DNA of 64,000 nt from Streptomyces subrutilus (GTDB taxonomy: Bacteria; Actinomycetota; Actinomycetes; Streptomycetales; Streptomycetaceae). The position numbers and the translations under genes are program-made. Shown here piece by piece: positions 16,550 to 25,065 of this stretch (positions are counted from its first letter, which is position 1; each line of letters starts with the position of its first letter). The stretch lies in NCBI RefSeq assembly GCF_008704535.1, contig NZ_CP023701.1, positions 186,001-250,000 on the forward strand. Reading direction: 5' to 3'. The notes beneath the pieces were generated by a model, which worked only from the letters and a program-made list of their open reading frames with translations, was not told the DNA's origin and ran no database searches.

Positions 16550-17944
16550 TCAGGGGGCCGCCCGCCAGATCGTGGTGGCGTTGCAGAACTCGCGGATGCC
16601 GTGCCCCGCCAGCTCGCGCCCGTACCCCGAGCGCTTGACGCCGCCGAAGGGGAGGGCGGGGTGCGAGGCGGTCATGCCGTTGACGAAGACCCCGCCGGCC
16701 TGGAGGTCGCGGACGCAGCGCTCCACGTCCTCGTCGCTCCCGGTCCACACGTTGGAACTGAGCCCGAAGGGCGTGTGGTTGGCGCGGGCGATGGCCTCGT
16801 CCAGGCTGTCCACGCGGTAGAGCGTGGCGACCGGCCCGAAGGTCTCCTCCTGGTCGATGCGCATGGCGTCGGTGATGCCGGCGAGGACGGTGGGCTCGTA
16901 GAACCAGCCCGTCTCGCGGCCCGGGGGGCGGCCCGCGCCGCACAGGACGGTCGCGCCGTGGCGCACCGCGTCGTCGACGAGTTCCTCCAGGTCGGTGCGG
17001 CCCTGCTCGGTGGCCAGGGGGCCGACGTCGGTGGCCTCGTCCATCGGGTCGCCGACGGTGAGCGCGGCCATCGCGGCCGTGAAGGCCGCGGTGAACTCCT
17101 CGTAGACGTCGGTGTGGACGATGAAGCGCTTGGCGGCGATGCACGACTGCCCGTTGTTCTGCACGCGCGCGGTGACGGCCGTCTGCGCGGCGCGGGCGAC
17201 GTCCGCGGTGGGCAGGACCAGGAAGGGGTCGCTGCCGCCGAGTTCCAGGACCGTCTTCTTGATCTCGTCCCCGGCCACGGCGGCGACGGCCCGGCCCGCC
17301 GGTTCGCTGCCGGTGAGGGTGGCGGCGGCGACCCGGGGGTCGCGGAGGACCTTCTCGACGCCGTCGGAGCCGATGAGCAGGGTCTGGAAGCAGCCGCGCG
17401 GGAAACCGGCCCGCTGGAAGAGCTCGCCGAGGTAGAGGGCCGTGCCGGGGACGTTGGAGGCGTGTTTGAGGAGACCGGTGTTGCCCGCCATGAGGGCGGG
17501 CGCGGCGAAGCGCATGACCTGCCAGAGCGGGAAGTTCCAGGGCATGACGGCCAGCACGACTCCGAGCGGCCGGTAGCGGACCCGGGCGGAGGCCGCGCCG
17601 GAGTCGGTGACGTCGCCGGGGGCCGGGTGTTCGTCGGCGAGCAGCGACTCGGCGTGGGCGGCGTACCACCGCATGGCCTTGACGCACTTGGCGGCCTCGG
17701 CCCGGGCGGCGGCGATCGGTTTGCCCATCTCGGTGGTCATGGTCCGGGCGATGGCCTCGTTGTCCGCCTCCAGCAGGTCGGCGGCCCGCAGCAGGAGGGC
17801 AGCGCGCTCGGCGAAGCCGGTGGTGCGGTAGTGGGCGAACGCCGCTGCGGCCTCCGCGAGGCACTGCTCGACCTGTTCCGGGGTGTGCGCGGTGAAGGTG
17901 TGCAGGGTCTCGCCGGTGGTCGGGTTCACGGTGGCGATGGGCAT
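16550..17944 (-). CDS. gabD: succinate-semialdehyde dehydrogenase (aldehyde dehydrogenase)
   Basis: A 464-aa NAD(P)-dependent aldehyde dehydrogenase. It reads MPIATVNPTTGETL at the start, PWNFPLWQ in the cofactor/active-site Asn region, the catalytic Glu in LELGGSDPF, the catalytic Cys in NNGQSCIAAKR, and EETFGPVA near the end. The N-G-Q-S-C context and length fit the GabD/Sad class that oxidises succinic semialdehyde in the GABA shunt. GGGAGGA lies about 9 nt before the ATG. The 3' neighbour and 5' neighbour are unrelated, and no GABA transaminase is nearby, so the physiological aldehyde is not certain. Confidence 0.88.
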   Translation of the reverse strand: MPIATVNPTTGETLHTFTAHTPEQVEQCLAEAAAAFAHYRTTGFAERAALLLRAADLLEADNEAIARTMTTEMGKPIAAARAEAAKCVKAMRWYAAHAESLLADEHPAPGDVTDSGAASARVRYRPLGVVLAVMPWNFPLWQVMRFAAPALMAGNTGLLKHASNVPGTALYLGELFQRAGFPRGCFQTLLIGSDGVEKVLRDPRVAAATLTGSEPAGRAVAAVAGDEIKKTVLELGGSDPFLVLPTADVARAAQTAVTARVQNNGQSCIAAKRFIVHTDVYEEFTAAFTAAMAALTVGDPMDEATDVGPLATEQGRTDLEELVDDAVRHGATVLCGAGRPPGRETGWFYEPTVLAGITDAMRIDQEETFGPVATLYRVDSLDEAIARANHTPFGLSSNVWTGSDEDVERCVRDLQAGGVFVNGMTASHPALPFGGVKRSGYGRELAGHGIREFCNATTIWRAAP

Positions 17945-18028
17945 GGCTCGGGTCCTCCCTGGGGGCGGGTCGCCTACCGACCCTCCCCCGCCCGCCGCCG
18001 GGCCGCAACGCGGGGGCCTACGGGCGGT

Positions 18029-18760
18029 TCAGGGCGCGTCGGCGAGGAGCTCGGGGCCGTTGTGGCGGACGTCGTTGACGGCGGTGGAGACGGCCCGGGC
18101 GTTCAGGTGGCCGCCGGCGGGCGTGCCGAGGAGGGCGCGCAGCTCGTCGGGGTCCTGCCGGCCGGGGTCGAGCCAGGCCCCGTAGTGGGCGGGGGCGATG
18201 GCGAGCGGCATCCGGGGGTGGACGCGCCCCGCCGCGTCGACGGCCTCGGTGGTGATGATGGTGCAGGTGGCCAGCCAGGCGGCCGGGTCGTGCGCGTCGG
18301 CCACGCCGGGGTCGCGCCAGAAGGCGTAGAGCCCGGCCATGGCCATCACCGAGGCGTCGTCGGGGCTGATGAAGTAAGGCTGCTTGAAGGCCTTGCGGCC
18401 GTCCGTGGCGGGCACGGGCTCCCACTCGTAGAAGCCGTCGGCGGGCAGCAGGCAGCGGCGGGTGGCGAAGGCCCGGCGGTAGGCGGGCTTCTCGTGCACG
18501 GTCTCCGCCCGGGCGTTGATCATCTTGGCTCCGGCGGCCGGGCTCTTGGCCCACGACGGCACCAGCCCCCAGCGCAGGGTCCGCAGCCCGCGCTCCACGG
18601 CGCCGCTGTCGCGGTCGGCGCGCTCCAGTACCGCCCATACCCGGTCGGCCGGAGCGACGTTCCAGCTGGGCGCCAGGACCTCGTCCGGGTCCCGCCGGGT
18701 CACGTCGAACAGGTCGGCGAGGTCGGCGGGACCGCGGGTGGAGGCGTATCGGCCGCACAT
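18029..18760 (-). CDS. SOS response-associated (SRAP/HMCES/YedK) protein
   Basis: A 243-aa SRAP protein that forms a covalent thiazolidine crosslink to abasic sites in single-stranded DNA, shielding them. The essential Cys2 is intact (MCGRYAS, after Met removal), with the SWNVAPAD loop, the NARAET segment containing the active-site Asn, GFYEWEP with the conserved Glu, and VHPRMPL with the catalytic His. Length is typical. The start is fixed by the need for Cys2. Only 3 nt upstream of the ATG begins a perfect 16-bp inverted repeat, which would sequester any ribosome site in the mRNA. It is divergent from the NDH-2-like gene. Confidence 0.93.
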   Translation of the reverse strand: MCGRYASTRGPADLADLFDVTRRDPDEVLAPSWNVAPADRVWAVLERADRDSGAVERGLRTLRWGLVPSWAKSPAAGAKMINARAETVHEKPAYRRAFATRRCLLPADGFYEWEPVPATDGRKAFKQPYFISPDDASVMAMAGLYAFWRDPGVADAHDPAAWLATCTIITTEAVDAAGRVHPRMPLAIAPAHYGAWLDPGRQDPDELRALLGTPAGGHLNARAVSTAVNDVRHNGPELLADAP

Positions 18761-18763
18761 GCC

Positions 18764-18803
18764 GTCCACTCTGCCACCCGGCGGGCGGGGTGGCAGAGTG
18801 GAC
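18764..18803. repeat. perfect 16-bp inverted repeat abutting the SRAP start codon
   Basis: GTCCACTCTGCCACCC (18764-18779) and its exact reverse complement (18788-18803) flank an 8-nt spacer in the divergent SRAP/NDH-2 intergenic region. Read from the SRAP side, the second arm ends 3 nt before the ATG. It could be a dyad operator or an mRNA hairpin limiting translation. Confidence 0.85.
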
Positions 18804-18910
18804 CGGGATGTTCCGGCCGAATCCGCCGCTTCCGGGTGTCCGGGGGTGCAGAGCCCGCCGGACGGGGCAGGGGCGCGTGGACCGGGCAGGCCCGAGAGAG
18901 GACGGAAACC

Positions 18911-20278
18911 GTGGCGCGACCGAGGATTCTCGTGGTGGGCGCCGGCTTCGCCGGCGTGGAGTGCGTGCGCCGGCTGGAACGCCGGCTTACCCCGGAGGAG
19001 GCGGAGATCTCCCTGGTCGCGCCGACCTCCTACCAGCTGTACCTGCCGCTGTTGCCCCAGGTGGCGTCCGGGGTGCTGACGCCGCAGTCCATCGCCGTCT
19101 CGCTGCGGCGCAGCAGCCGGCACCGGACCCGCATCGTGCCGGGCGGGGTGATCGGCGTGGACCCCGAGGCGAAGGTCTGCGTCATTCGCACCATCACCGG
19201 CGAGGTGACGGACCGGGCGTACGACCATCTGGTGCTGGCGCCCGGCAGCATCACCCGCACCTTCGACATCCCCGGGCTCACCGAGCACGCGCGCGGGATG
19301 AAGACCCTGGCGGAGGCCGCGTACCTGCGCGACCACGTCATCGCCCAGCTCGACCTGGCCGACGCCAGCCAGGACGAGGCCGAACGGGCGGCGCGGCTGT
19401 GCTTCGTCGTGGTGGGCGGGGGCTACGCGGGCACCGAGACGGCCGCCTGCCTGCAGCGGCTGACCCATCACGCGGTCAAGCGCTACCCGCGGCTGGACGA
19501 GCGCGAGATCAGCTGGCACCTGGTGGACCTGGCCCCGCGCCTGATGCCCGAGCTCGGCGAATCCCTGGGGAGGGCTGCCCTGGACATCCTGCGGCGGCGC
19601 GGCATCGAGGTGTCCCTCGGGGTGAGCGTGGCCAAGGCGGGTGCGGAGGAGGTCACGCTGACGGACGGACGGGTGCTGCCGTGCCGGACGCTGATCTGGA
19701 CGGCAGGGGTGGCGGCGAGCCCGCTGATCGCCACGTTGGACAAGGAGACCGAGCGCGGGCGGCTGGTGGTGACGCCGCAGCTGACCGTGCCGGGCGCGTC
19801 CGGCGTCTTCGCGCTGGGTGACGCGGCGGCGGTGCCCGATCTCGCGGGCGGCAAGGAGGGGGCGATCTGCCCGCCCACGGCGCAGCACGCCCAGCGGCAG
19901 GGCCGGACCGTCGCCGACAACCTGATCGCGACGCTGCGCGGGCAGCCGCTGCGGCCGTACGTGCACAAGGACCTGGGCCTGGTGGTCGACCTGGGGGGCA
20001 CGGACGCCGTCTCCAAGCCGCTGGGCATCCCGCTGCGCGGGCTCCCGGCCCAGGCGGTGGCCCGCGGCTACCACTGGTCGGCGCTGCGGACGAACGTGGC
20101 GAAGACCCGGGTCATGACGAACTGGCTGCTCAACGCGATGGCCGGGGACGACTTCGTCCGGACCGGCTTCCAGCGGGCGAGGCCGCCGGCGCTGCGGGAC
20201 TTCGAGTACACGGACACCTATCTGACTCCGGCCGAGGTACGGGCCCACACGGCGTCCCTGCGGGCGTCCGCCGGCTGA
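18911..20278 (+). CDS. NDH-2-type NADH dehydrogenase / FAD-dependent oxidoreductase
   Basis: A 455-aa single-subunit NAD(P)H:quinone oxidoreductase, peripheral to the membrane. The start is GTG at 18911. It has the FAD dinucleotide fold RILVVGAGFAGVECVRRLER, the NADH fold CFVVVGGGYAGTETAACLQRL, the FAD-proximal GVFALGDAA, and the quinone-site region CPPTAQHAQRQG (A-Q-x-A-x-Q). The C-terminal part, with GYHWSALRTNVAKTRVMTNWLL, is the membrane-associating amphipathic end. Length is normal for Ndh. A long inverted repeat follows the stop and ends the transcript. It may be one of several NDH-2 copies in a streptomycete. Confidence 0.88.
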   Translation: MARPRILVVGAGFAGVECVRRLERRLTPEEAEISLVAPTSYQLYLPLLPQVASGVLTPQSIAVSLRRSSRHRTRIVPGGVIGVDPEAKVCVIRTITGEVTDRAYDHLVLAPGSITRTFDIPGLTEHARGMKTLAEAAYLRDHVIAQLDLADASQDEAERAARLCFVVVGGGYAGTETAACLQRLTHHAVKRYPRLDEREISWHLVDLAPRLMPELGESLGRAALDILRRRGIEVSLGVSVAKAGAEEVTLTDGRVLPCRTLIWTAGVAASPLIATLDKETERGRLVVTPQLTVPGASGVFALGDAAAVPDLAGGKEGAICPPTAQHAQRQGRTVADNLIATLRGQPLRPYVHKDLGLVVDLGGTDAVSKPLGIPLRGLPAQAVARGYHWSALRTNVAKTRVMTNWLLNAMAGDDFVRTGFQRARPPALRDFEYTDTYLTPAEVRAHTASLRASAG

Positions 20279-20296
20279 GGGGCCGGCCTCCGGGGC

Positions 20297-20339
20297 CGTC
20301 GGGGCCGGCCGCCACGGTGAGTGGCGGCCGGCCCCGACG
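20297..20339. terminator. strong bidirectional terminator
   Basis: A perfect 19-bp stem (CGTCGGGGCCGGCCGCCAC and its complement) with the 5-nt loop GGTGA separates the NDH-2 gene from the convergent chaplin gene. Confidence 0.85.
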
Positions 20340-20351
20340 GGGACCGCGGGA

Positions 20352-20591
20352 TCAGCTGTTGACGCAGGTGTTGCCGAAGGCCGGGTTCAGCAGGCCGATG
20401 ACGTTCAGGCTGTTCCCGCACACGTTGATCGGGACGTGGACCGGGATCTGGATCAGGTTGCCCGACAGCACACCCGGCGAGCCCGCGGCGATGCCGTCGG
20501 CGACGGCGTCCGCCGAGGCCGCGGAGGCTCCGCCCAGGACCATCAGGCCGACCGCCAGGACAAGACCCGCACTCTTCCGAACACGCGACAC
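20352..20591 (-). CDS. short chaplin
   Basis: A 79-aa secreted amphipathic protein that assembles into amyloid-like fibres on aerial hyphae and lowers surface tension. The start is GTG at 20591 with GAGGAGA upstream. A signal peptide (KSAGLVLAVGLMVLGGASA) is followed by one chaplin domain of about 50 residues: SPGVLSGNLIQIPVHVPINV, CGNSLNVIGLLNPAFGNTC, ending VNS. Both cysteines are kept, as in ChpD/F/G/H-type short chaplins and unlike ChpE. There is no cell-wall sorting signal, so it is of the short, non-anchored type. Expression is expected during aerial growth. Confidence 0.95.
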   Translation of the reverse strand: MSRVRKSAGLVLAVGLMVLGGASAASADAVADGIAAGSPGVLSGNLIQIPVHVPINVCGNSLNVIGLLNPAFGNTCVNS

Positions 20592-20776
20592 GTGAGATCT
20601 CCTCGCTACTGCCGTAGCGGCGCCGGGGCGCCGCACGACCCCGGCAGGGGCCGTCCCCGTTCCTTCGGCAGCAGCGCGGCCCCAGCCGGGTCCCGGGGGC
20701 CCGTTTCCCCCGAACGGAGACCCCCGGCTCCTCTGTTCGGCGGTAGCGGGCGTGCGGCGGGCCTCGCGGGGTCCCG

Positions 20777-20782
20777 TAGGCT
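20777..20782 (+). promoter_or_regulatory. TANNNT -10 box for a leaderless YrdC-like transcript
   Basis: TAGGCT is exactly 6 nt before the ATG at 20789, and no ribosome site separates them. Confidence 0.45.
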
Positions 20783-20788
20783 CGTCGG

Positions 20789-21409
20789 ATGGCCAAGTAC
20801 TTCGACGTTCACCCCGACAACCCGCAGCCGCGCACCATCGGCAGCGTGGCCGACCTCGTCCGCTCCGGCGCGCTCGTCGCGTACCCGACGGACTCCTGCT
20901 TCGCGCTGGGCTGCCAGCTCGGCAACCGGGACGGCCTCTCCCGCATCCGGTCGATCCGGAACCTGGACGACCGTCACCACTTCACCCTGGTCTGCGAGAA
21001 CGTCGCGCAACTCGGCCAGTTCGTGATCTTCGACAACGACGTCTTCCGCGCGATCAAGGCCGCCACCCCCGGGAGCTACACGTTCATCCTCCCGGCGACG
21101 AAGGAGGTGCCGCGCCAGTTGCTGCACCCCAAGAAGAAGACGGTCGGCGTCCGCATCCCCGACCACGTCGTCACGCAGGCCCTGCTCGCCGAACTCGGCG
21201 AGCCGCTGCTCTCCAGCACCCTGCTGCTGCCCGGTGAGGACGAGCCGCTGACGCAGGGCTGGGAGATCAAGGAGCGGCTCGACCACGTGGTGGACGCCGT
21301 GGTCGACTCCGGCGACTGCGGCACCCAGCCGACCACGGTCATCGACTTCTCCAGCGGCGAGGCCGAGATCGTGCGCCGCGGGGCGGGCGACACCTCGCGC
21401 TTCGAGTAG
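20789..21409 (+). CDS. Sua5/YciO/YrdC-family protein (YciO-like)
   Basis: A 206-aa protein of the threonylcarbamoyl-AMP synthase fold. It has GALVAYPTDSCFALGCQLGN (the Y-P-T-D-T/S motif that binds ATP and threonine), HHFTLVCENVAQL, GSYTFILPATKEVP, and KKTVGVRIPDH. The wording is closer to YciO than to TsaC/Sua5: the usual K-R-x-x-x-x-P-L becomes RNLDDRHHFTLVC. YciO paralogs have weak or no tRNA t6A activity, so its role may be a different one. A leaderless-type promoter box precedes it. The C-terminus ends DTSRFE with no extra Sua5 domain. Confidence 0.88.
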   Translation: MAKYFDVHPDNPQPRTIGSVADLVRSGALVAYPTDSCFALGCQLGNRDGLSRIRSIRNLDDRHHFTLVCENVAQLGQFVIFDNDVFRAIKAATPGSYTFILPATKEVPRQLLHPKKKTVGVRIPDHVVTQALLAELGEPLLSSTLLLPGEDEPLTQGWEIKERLDHVVDAVVDSGDCGTQPTTVIDFSSGEAEIVRRGAGDTSRFE

Positions 21410-21416
21410 CGCGGCC

Positions 21417-21439
21417 GGCGGGCGCGCGCCGCGCCCGCC
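21417..21439. terminator. bidirectional terminator hairpin
   Basis: GGCGGGCGCG and CGCGCCCGCC pair perfectly across a 3-nt loop between the convergent YrdC-like and L,D-transpeptidase genes. Confidence 0.65.
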
Positions 21440-21488
21440 CGGGCGGCCGCTCGCGCCCCGCCCGCACCGCCCGCCCGGGCCGCCCGCG

Positions 21489-22973
21489 TCAGGTGCTCGG
21501 GTGCAGCCGGGTGGGCGGCGACGCCGAGTCGTGCGGGTGGCCGTCCAGGGCGGCCAGTGCGCTGCCGGCCAGCCAGGCGCGCCAGTCCAGGTTCCAGTCC
21601 CCGAAGCCGTTGTCGAAGGGGGCCATCTTCTCGCCGCCGCTGTTGACGACCTCGACGACGTCGCCCTCGCGGACCGTGCCGAAGAACCAGGCCGCGTCCT
21701 CGGTGCTCATGCCGGTGCAGCCGTGGCTGACGTTCTCCTCGCCCTGCGACGCGACCGACCAGGGCGCCGCGTGGACGTACTCGCCGCTCCAGGTGACCCG
21801 GGTGGCGTAGCGGACGGGCAGGTCGTAGAACTCGGTGGTGCCGCGTTTGATGCCGATCGAGTCGCCGCGCATCCGCACCTTCTCCTCCTTCCCCAGCACG
21901 ACCTTGATGCCGCTGCGGGTGCGGAACCCCTCCTTGCCGGTGGTGACCGGGATGGTGCGGACCACCTGCCCGTTGCGCCGGACGGTCATCTCGTGGGCGG
22001 CGGCGTCGGTGACGGCCTCGATCCGGTCGCCGACGGTGAACTCCAGGCCCTCGGAGGGCCCGCCGTAGCCGTGCTCGCCGACCCGCACCCCGTCGAGTCC
22101 GCTGCGGACGCGGACCTCCGTGTGCGCGGGCCAGTAGGTGCGCGGCCGGAAGTGCAGGGTGGAGTCGTCGACCCAGTGCCAGGCCCCGTCGACGTGCGGC
22201 TCGGAGGTCACCTGGAGCGCCTGTTCGAGCCGGGCGCGGGCCACCAGGTCCTCGGCGGGCACGGGACGGCTGAGGGCGGCGGTGACGATCTGACCCGCGC
22301 CGTACGTCCCCGGGCGCGGGCCGAAGGCGACGGTCAGCCGGTCCCCTTCGGCGGGCGGCGCCGTCCGGAAGGTCATGGTCACGCCGACCGGCGATCCGGT
22401 GGCGTCCTGGGCGCCGACCTGGACGGTGTAGGTCTCCCCGGCCCGCATCGGCTCGGTGTTGAGCCAGCGCGTCCCGTCGTGGCCGAGGGCGCCGGCCAGA
22501 TGGCGGCCCCGCCCGTCCCGTACGGTCACGTCGGTGAGGCGGCCTTGGTCGGCGAGGGAGATCTCCAGCGGCGCGCCGGCGTCGGTCGGCAGCGAGTCGG
22601 ACTCGGCGGCCCGGGCCGCGTCGCCGACGGGCGGGCGGCGCGGTACGGTCCCGACGCCGGCGGAGGCGGCCACGACGCGCTGCTCGCGCCAGGCCGTGCA
22701 GAGGGCGGGCCGGAAGGTGTGCACGGCGCACCAGCGCTCGGTGTCCCCGTGCCCGTCGTCCAGCGCCCTGCCGACGAGCAGGGTGACCGCGGCGTGCGCC
22801 GCGCCGCGGCCGGGGGGCGCCTCGCCCGGTTCCGGCTCCGGCCCTGCGCCCGGCGCGGCCGCGACGAGGAGCATGACGCCCGTGGCCGTGGCGACGGCGC
22901 CCCAGGCCCTGGTGAAGGGGGTGCGGCCGACCGGCCTCGCCCGTAGCCCTCGTTGCGTTCGGGACGTGGTCAC
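21489..22973 (-). CDS. L,D-transpeptidase with Ig-like domains
   Basis: A 494-aa envelope enzyme that makes 3-3 crosslinks in peptidoglycan. The start is GTG at 22973 with GGAGG 4 nt upstream. An N-terminal hydrophobic segment (GAVATATGVMLLVAAAPGAG) acts as signal or anchor. A variable region with CAVHTFRPALC (possible disulfide) comes next, then Ig-like domains around residues 135-330. The YkuD domain follows, with catalytic Cys419 in VSHGCTGMS and the His of SHGC. It lacks the lipobox of many actinobacterial Ldts. The C-terminus after the YkuD fold is a short helical tail with GDWNLDWRAWLAG, a common aromatic end in these enzymes. Confidence 0.93.
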   Translation of the reverse strand: MTTSRTQRGLRARPVGRTPFTRAWGAVATATGVMLLVAAAPGAGPEPEPGEAPPGRGAAHAAVTLLVGRALDDGHGDTERWCAVHTFRPALCTAWREQRVVAASAGVGTVPRRPPVGDAARAAESDSLPTDAGAPLEISLADQGRLTDVTVRDGRGRHLAGALGHDGTRWLNTEPMRAGETYTVQVGAQDATGSPVGVTMTFRTAPPAEGDRLTVAFGPRPGTYGAGQIVTAALSRPVPAEDLVARARLEQALQVTSEPHVDGAWHWVDDSTLHFRPRTYWPAHTEVRVRSGLDGVRVGEHGYGGPSEGLEFTVGDRIEAVTDAAAHEMTVRRNGQVVRTIPVTTGKEGFRTRSGIKVVLGKEEKVRMRGDSIGIKRGTTEFYDLPVRYATRVTWSGEYVHAAPWSVASQGEENVSHGCTGMSTEDAAWFFGTVREGDVVEVVNSGGEKMAPFDNGFGDWNLDWRAWLAGSALAALDGHPHDSASPPTRLHPST

Positions 22974-23212
22974 GCAGCCTCCCAGATCTCACACGGCCGG
23001 ATGACGGCATCAAAGCGATCGGGAGCCGAGCTGATGATCATAAACTCGGTCTTGCGGCCGAACGGGCACGTCAAGACAACTCGGACGGAGCAGAGCGACC
23101 CCGGACGGCCGCGGCCGGGAGGGGTACGGGAACCCGACCGGCGCACCGGGCGTCCTGGAAAGCGGTGGGGCCCGGCGGGCTGCCGGGACGGCTGGTGCGA
23201 AAGGGGTGGGGC

Positions 23213-24172
23213 GTGGGGGGCGGATGGTCCTGGGTGCGCGGGCGGATCCTCGCGGCGTGCGCCGTACTGACGGCGTTGCTGCTGGCTTTCCACTCCGCGG
23301 TGCCCAACGGCGTCGGGCGGCTGGGGAGCCTGTTGGAGGCGTTCCTGCCCTGGCTCGGGGTGCCGGTGGTGGTGCTGGCCGGCCTGGCCCTGCTGCGGCG
23401 CTCGGCCGTCGCGGCCGTCGCCGTGCTGCTGCCGGCGGCGGTGTGGGCGTACCTCTTCGGCCCGTTGCTGTTGCCGGCCTCCGGCGGCGGGGGCGACGGG
23501 GGCCGGCCGTACGAGCTGGTGGCCGTCCAGCACAACGTCGGCGACGAGAACCGGGACCCGGCCGGCACCGCCCGCGCCCTGACCGGGGCCGGTGCGCAGC
23601 TGGTGGCCCTGGAGGAGCTGACGCCGGCCGCGTTGCCGCTGTACGCGTCGGCCCTGGCCGCCGACTACCCCCACCACGTGGTCGAGGGCTCCGTCGGGCT
23701 CTGGTCGAAGTACCCGCTCTCGCAGGCCCGTCGGGTGGACATCAGGCCGCGGGGCATCCCCGAGGGGTGGAACCGGGGCCTGCGGGTCACCGCCGCCACG
23801 CCGGGCGGCGAGATCGCCGTGTACGTGGCGCACCTGCCCTCGGTGCGCCTGGGGCCCGGCGGGTTCGGGTCCGGCTTCCGTGACGAGAGCGCCGTCCTGC
23901 TGGGCGCGGCCCTCGCCGCCGAGAAGCGGGAGACGGTGGTCGTGCTCGGCGACCTGAACGGCACGGCGCAGGACCGCGGCCTGGCGCCGGTCACCTCCCG
24001 GGCCGCCCCGCCGCGCCGGGGCTTCGCCCTCAGCTGGCCCGCGGCCTTCCCGCTCGCGCGGATCGACCAGGTCCTGGCCCGCTCGGCGACCGTCCTGGAC
24101 ATCCGCGCCCTCCCCCCGACGGCGAGCGACCACCTCCCGGTCGCCGCCCGCATCCGCCTGCCCCCGCCCTGA
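23213..24172 (+). CDS. membrane-anchored endonuclease/exonuclease/phosphatase (EEP) protein
   Basis: A 319-aa protein with three N-terminal hydrophobic segments (ILAACAVLTALLLAFHS, LPWLGVPVVVLAGLALL, VAVLLPAAVWAYLFGPLLL) followed by an EEP catalytic domain. The metal site is visible as QHNVGD, LVALEELTP (catalytic Glu), VVLGDLNGTAQD (D-x-N), and TASDHLPVAARI (S-D-H). GTG at 23213 is chosen because AAAGGGG lies 7 nt upstream. Related membrane EEP proteins are common in actinomycetes and may act on phospholipids, nucleotides or DNA outside the membrane; the substrate is unknown. It is 40 bases upstream of the tyrosine phosphatase, likely one transcript. Confidence 0.87.
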   Translation: MGGGWSWVRGRILAACAVLTALLLAFHSAVPNGVGRLGSLLEAFLPWLGVPVVVLAGLALLRRSAVAAVAVLLPAAVWAYLFGPLLLPASGGGGDGGRPYELVAVQHNVGDENRDPAGTARALTGAGAQLVALEELTPAALPLYASALAADYPHHVVEGSVGLWSKYPLSQARRVDIRPRGIPEGWNRGLRVTAATPGGEIAVYVAHLPSVRLGPGGFGSGFRDESAVLLGAALAAEKRETVVVLGDLNGTAQDRGLAPVTSRAAPPRRGFALSWPAAFPLARIDQVLARSATVLDIRALPPTASDHLPVAARIRLPPP

Positions 24173-24212
24173 CCCCGGCCGGGCGTCGGCACTGCGCGCA
24201 GGCTGCCGGGTC

Positions 24213-24956
24213 GTGAACAGACACATACCCTTCGAACGGGTCCACAACTTCCGTGACCTGGGCGGCTATTCGGCCGCCGACGGGCGGACCGTGCGGTGGG
24301 GGCGGCTCTACCGCGCCGACTCCCTGGGCAAATTGCGCGGCGCGGACTGGGAGCTCTTCCTCGGCCTGGGCGTCCGGACGGTCATCGACCTGCGGTACCC
24401 GTGGGAGATCGAGGCGAAGGGCCGGGTACCCGAGCACCCGTCCCTCGCGTACCACCACCTCAGCATCGAGCCCCGGCCCTACGACCAGGCGGCGCTCGGC
24501 CCGGAGGTGGATCCGGGCCCCTACCTCGCCGAGCGCTACCTGGAGGTGGCGCACGACGGCGTCGACGAGCTCCGCCGGGCCCTGCGGCTCCTGGCCGGCC
24601 GGGACGGGCCGGCGGTGTTCCACTGCGCGTCCGGCAAGGACCGCACGGGTCTGCTGGCCGCGCTGGTGCTGACGCTGCTCGGGGTGGCCGAGCGGGACGT
24701 CGTGGACGATTTCGCGCTCACCGGACGCGCGACCGGGCGGCTGCTCGCCGACCGGCGGGCGGACCGTCCCGCCGGGGAGCCGGTCTGGCCCGGGTACGGG
24801 CAGGCGCCCGCCGCGGTGATGAGCCTGTTCCTGGGCGCCTTGGCCCGGGAGCACGGCTCCGTGCACGACTACGCGACCGGGTCGCTCGGCGTCGACGACG
24901 CCCTCGTCTCGGCCCTGCGCGACCGCCTGCTCGAACCGGCCGCGGCGCCGGTCTGA
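24213..24956 (+). CDS. tyrosine phosphatase (PTP-B/Iph-like)
   Basis: A 247-aa protein phosphatase with possible lipid phosphatase activity. It starts GTG at 24213 and shows the family N-terminus FERVHNFRDLGGYSAADGRTV, GVRTVIDLRYPWEIE, and the P-loop HCASGKDRTGLLAALVL with catalytic Cys and Arg. The extra K-D after the P-loop glycine (C-x-x-G-K-D-R-T) is the hallmark of the MptpB-like family that also accepts phosphoinositides. Length agrees with the family. It closely follows the EEP gene in the same direction. Confidence 0.92.
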   Translation: MNRHIPFERVHNFRDLGGYSAADGRTVRWGRLYRADSLGKLRGADWELFLGLGVRTVIDLRYPWEIEAKGRVPEHPSLAYHHLSIEPRPYDQAALGPEVDPGPYLAERYLEVAHDGVDELRRALRLLAGRDGPAVFHCASGKDRTGLLAALVLTLLGVAERDVVDDFALTGRATGRLLADRRADRPAGEPVWPGYGQAPAAVMSLFLGALAREHGSVHDYATGSLGVDDALVSALRDRLLEPAAAPV

Positions 24957-25065
24957 CCGGCTCCGCCCCGGCCGGGCGCGCGCGGCGGCGCGACGCTCGC
25001 GCACCCCGGGCGCCAGAACGCCCTTTCACCCCGGTTCTCCGCGGCGGGCACGGCATACTCGGAGC

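Noticed and set aside
16298..18900. Very long open plus-strand frame running into the NDH-2 gene
   Set aside because: It is the stop-free shadow of the dehydrogenase and SRAP genes; the real NDH-2 start is GTG at 18911.
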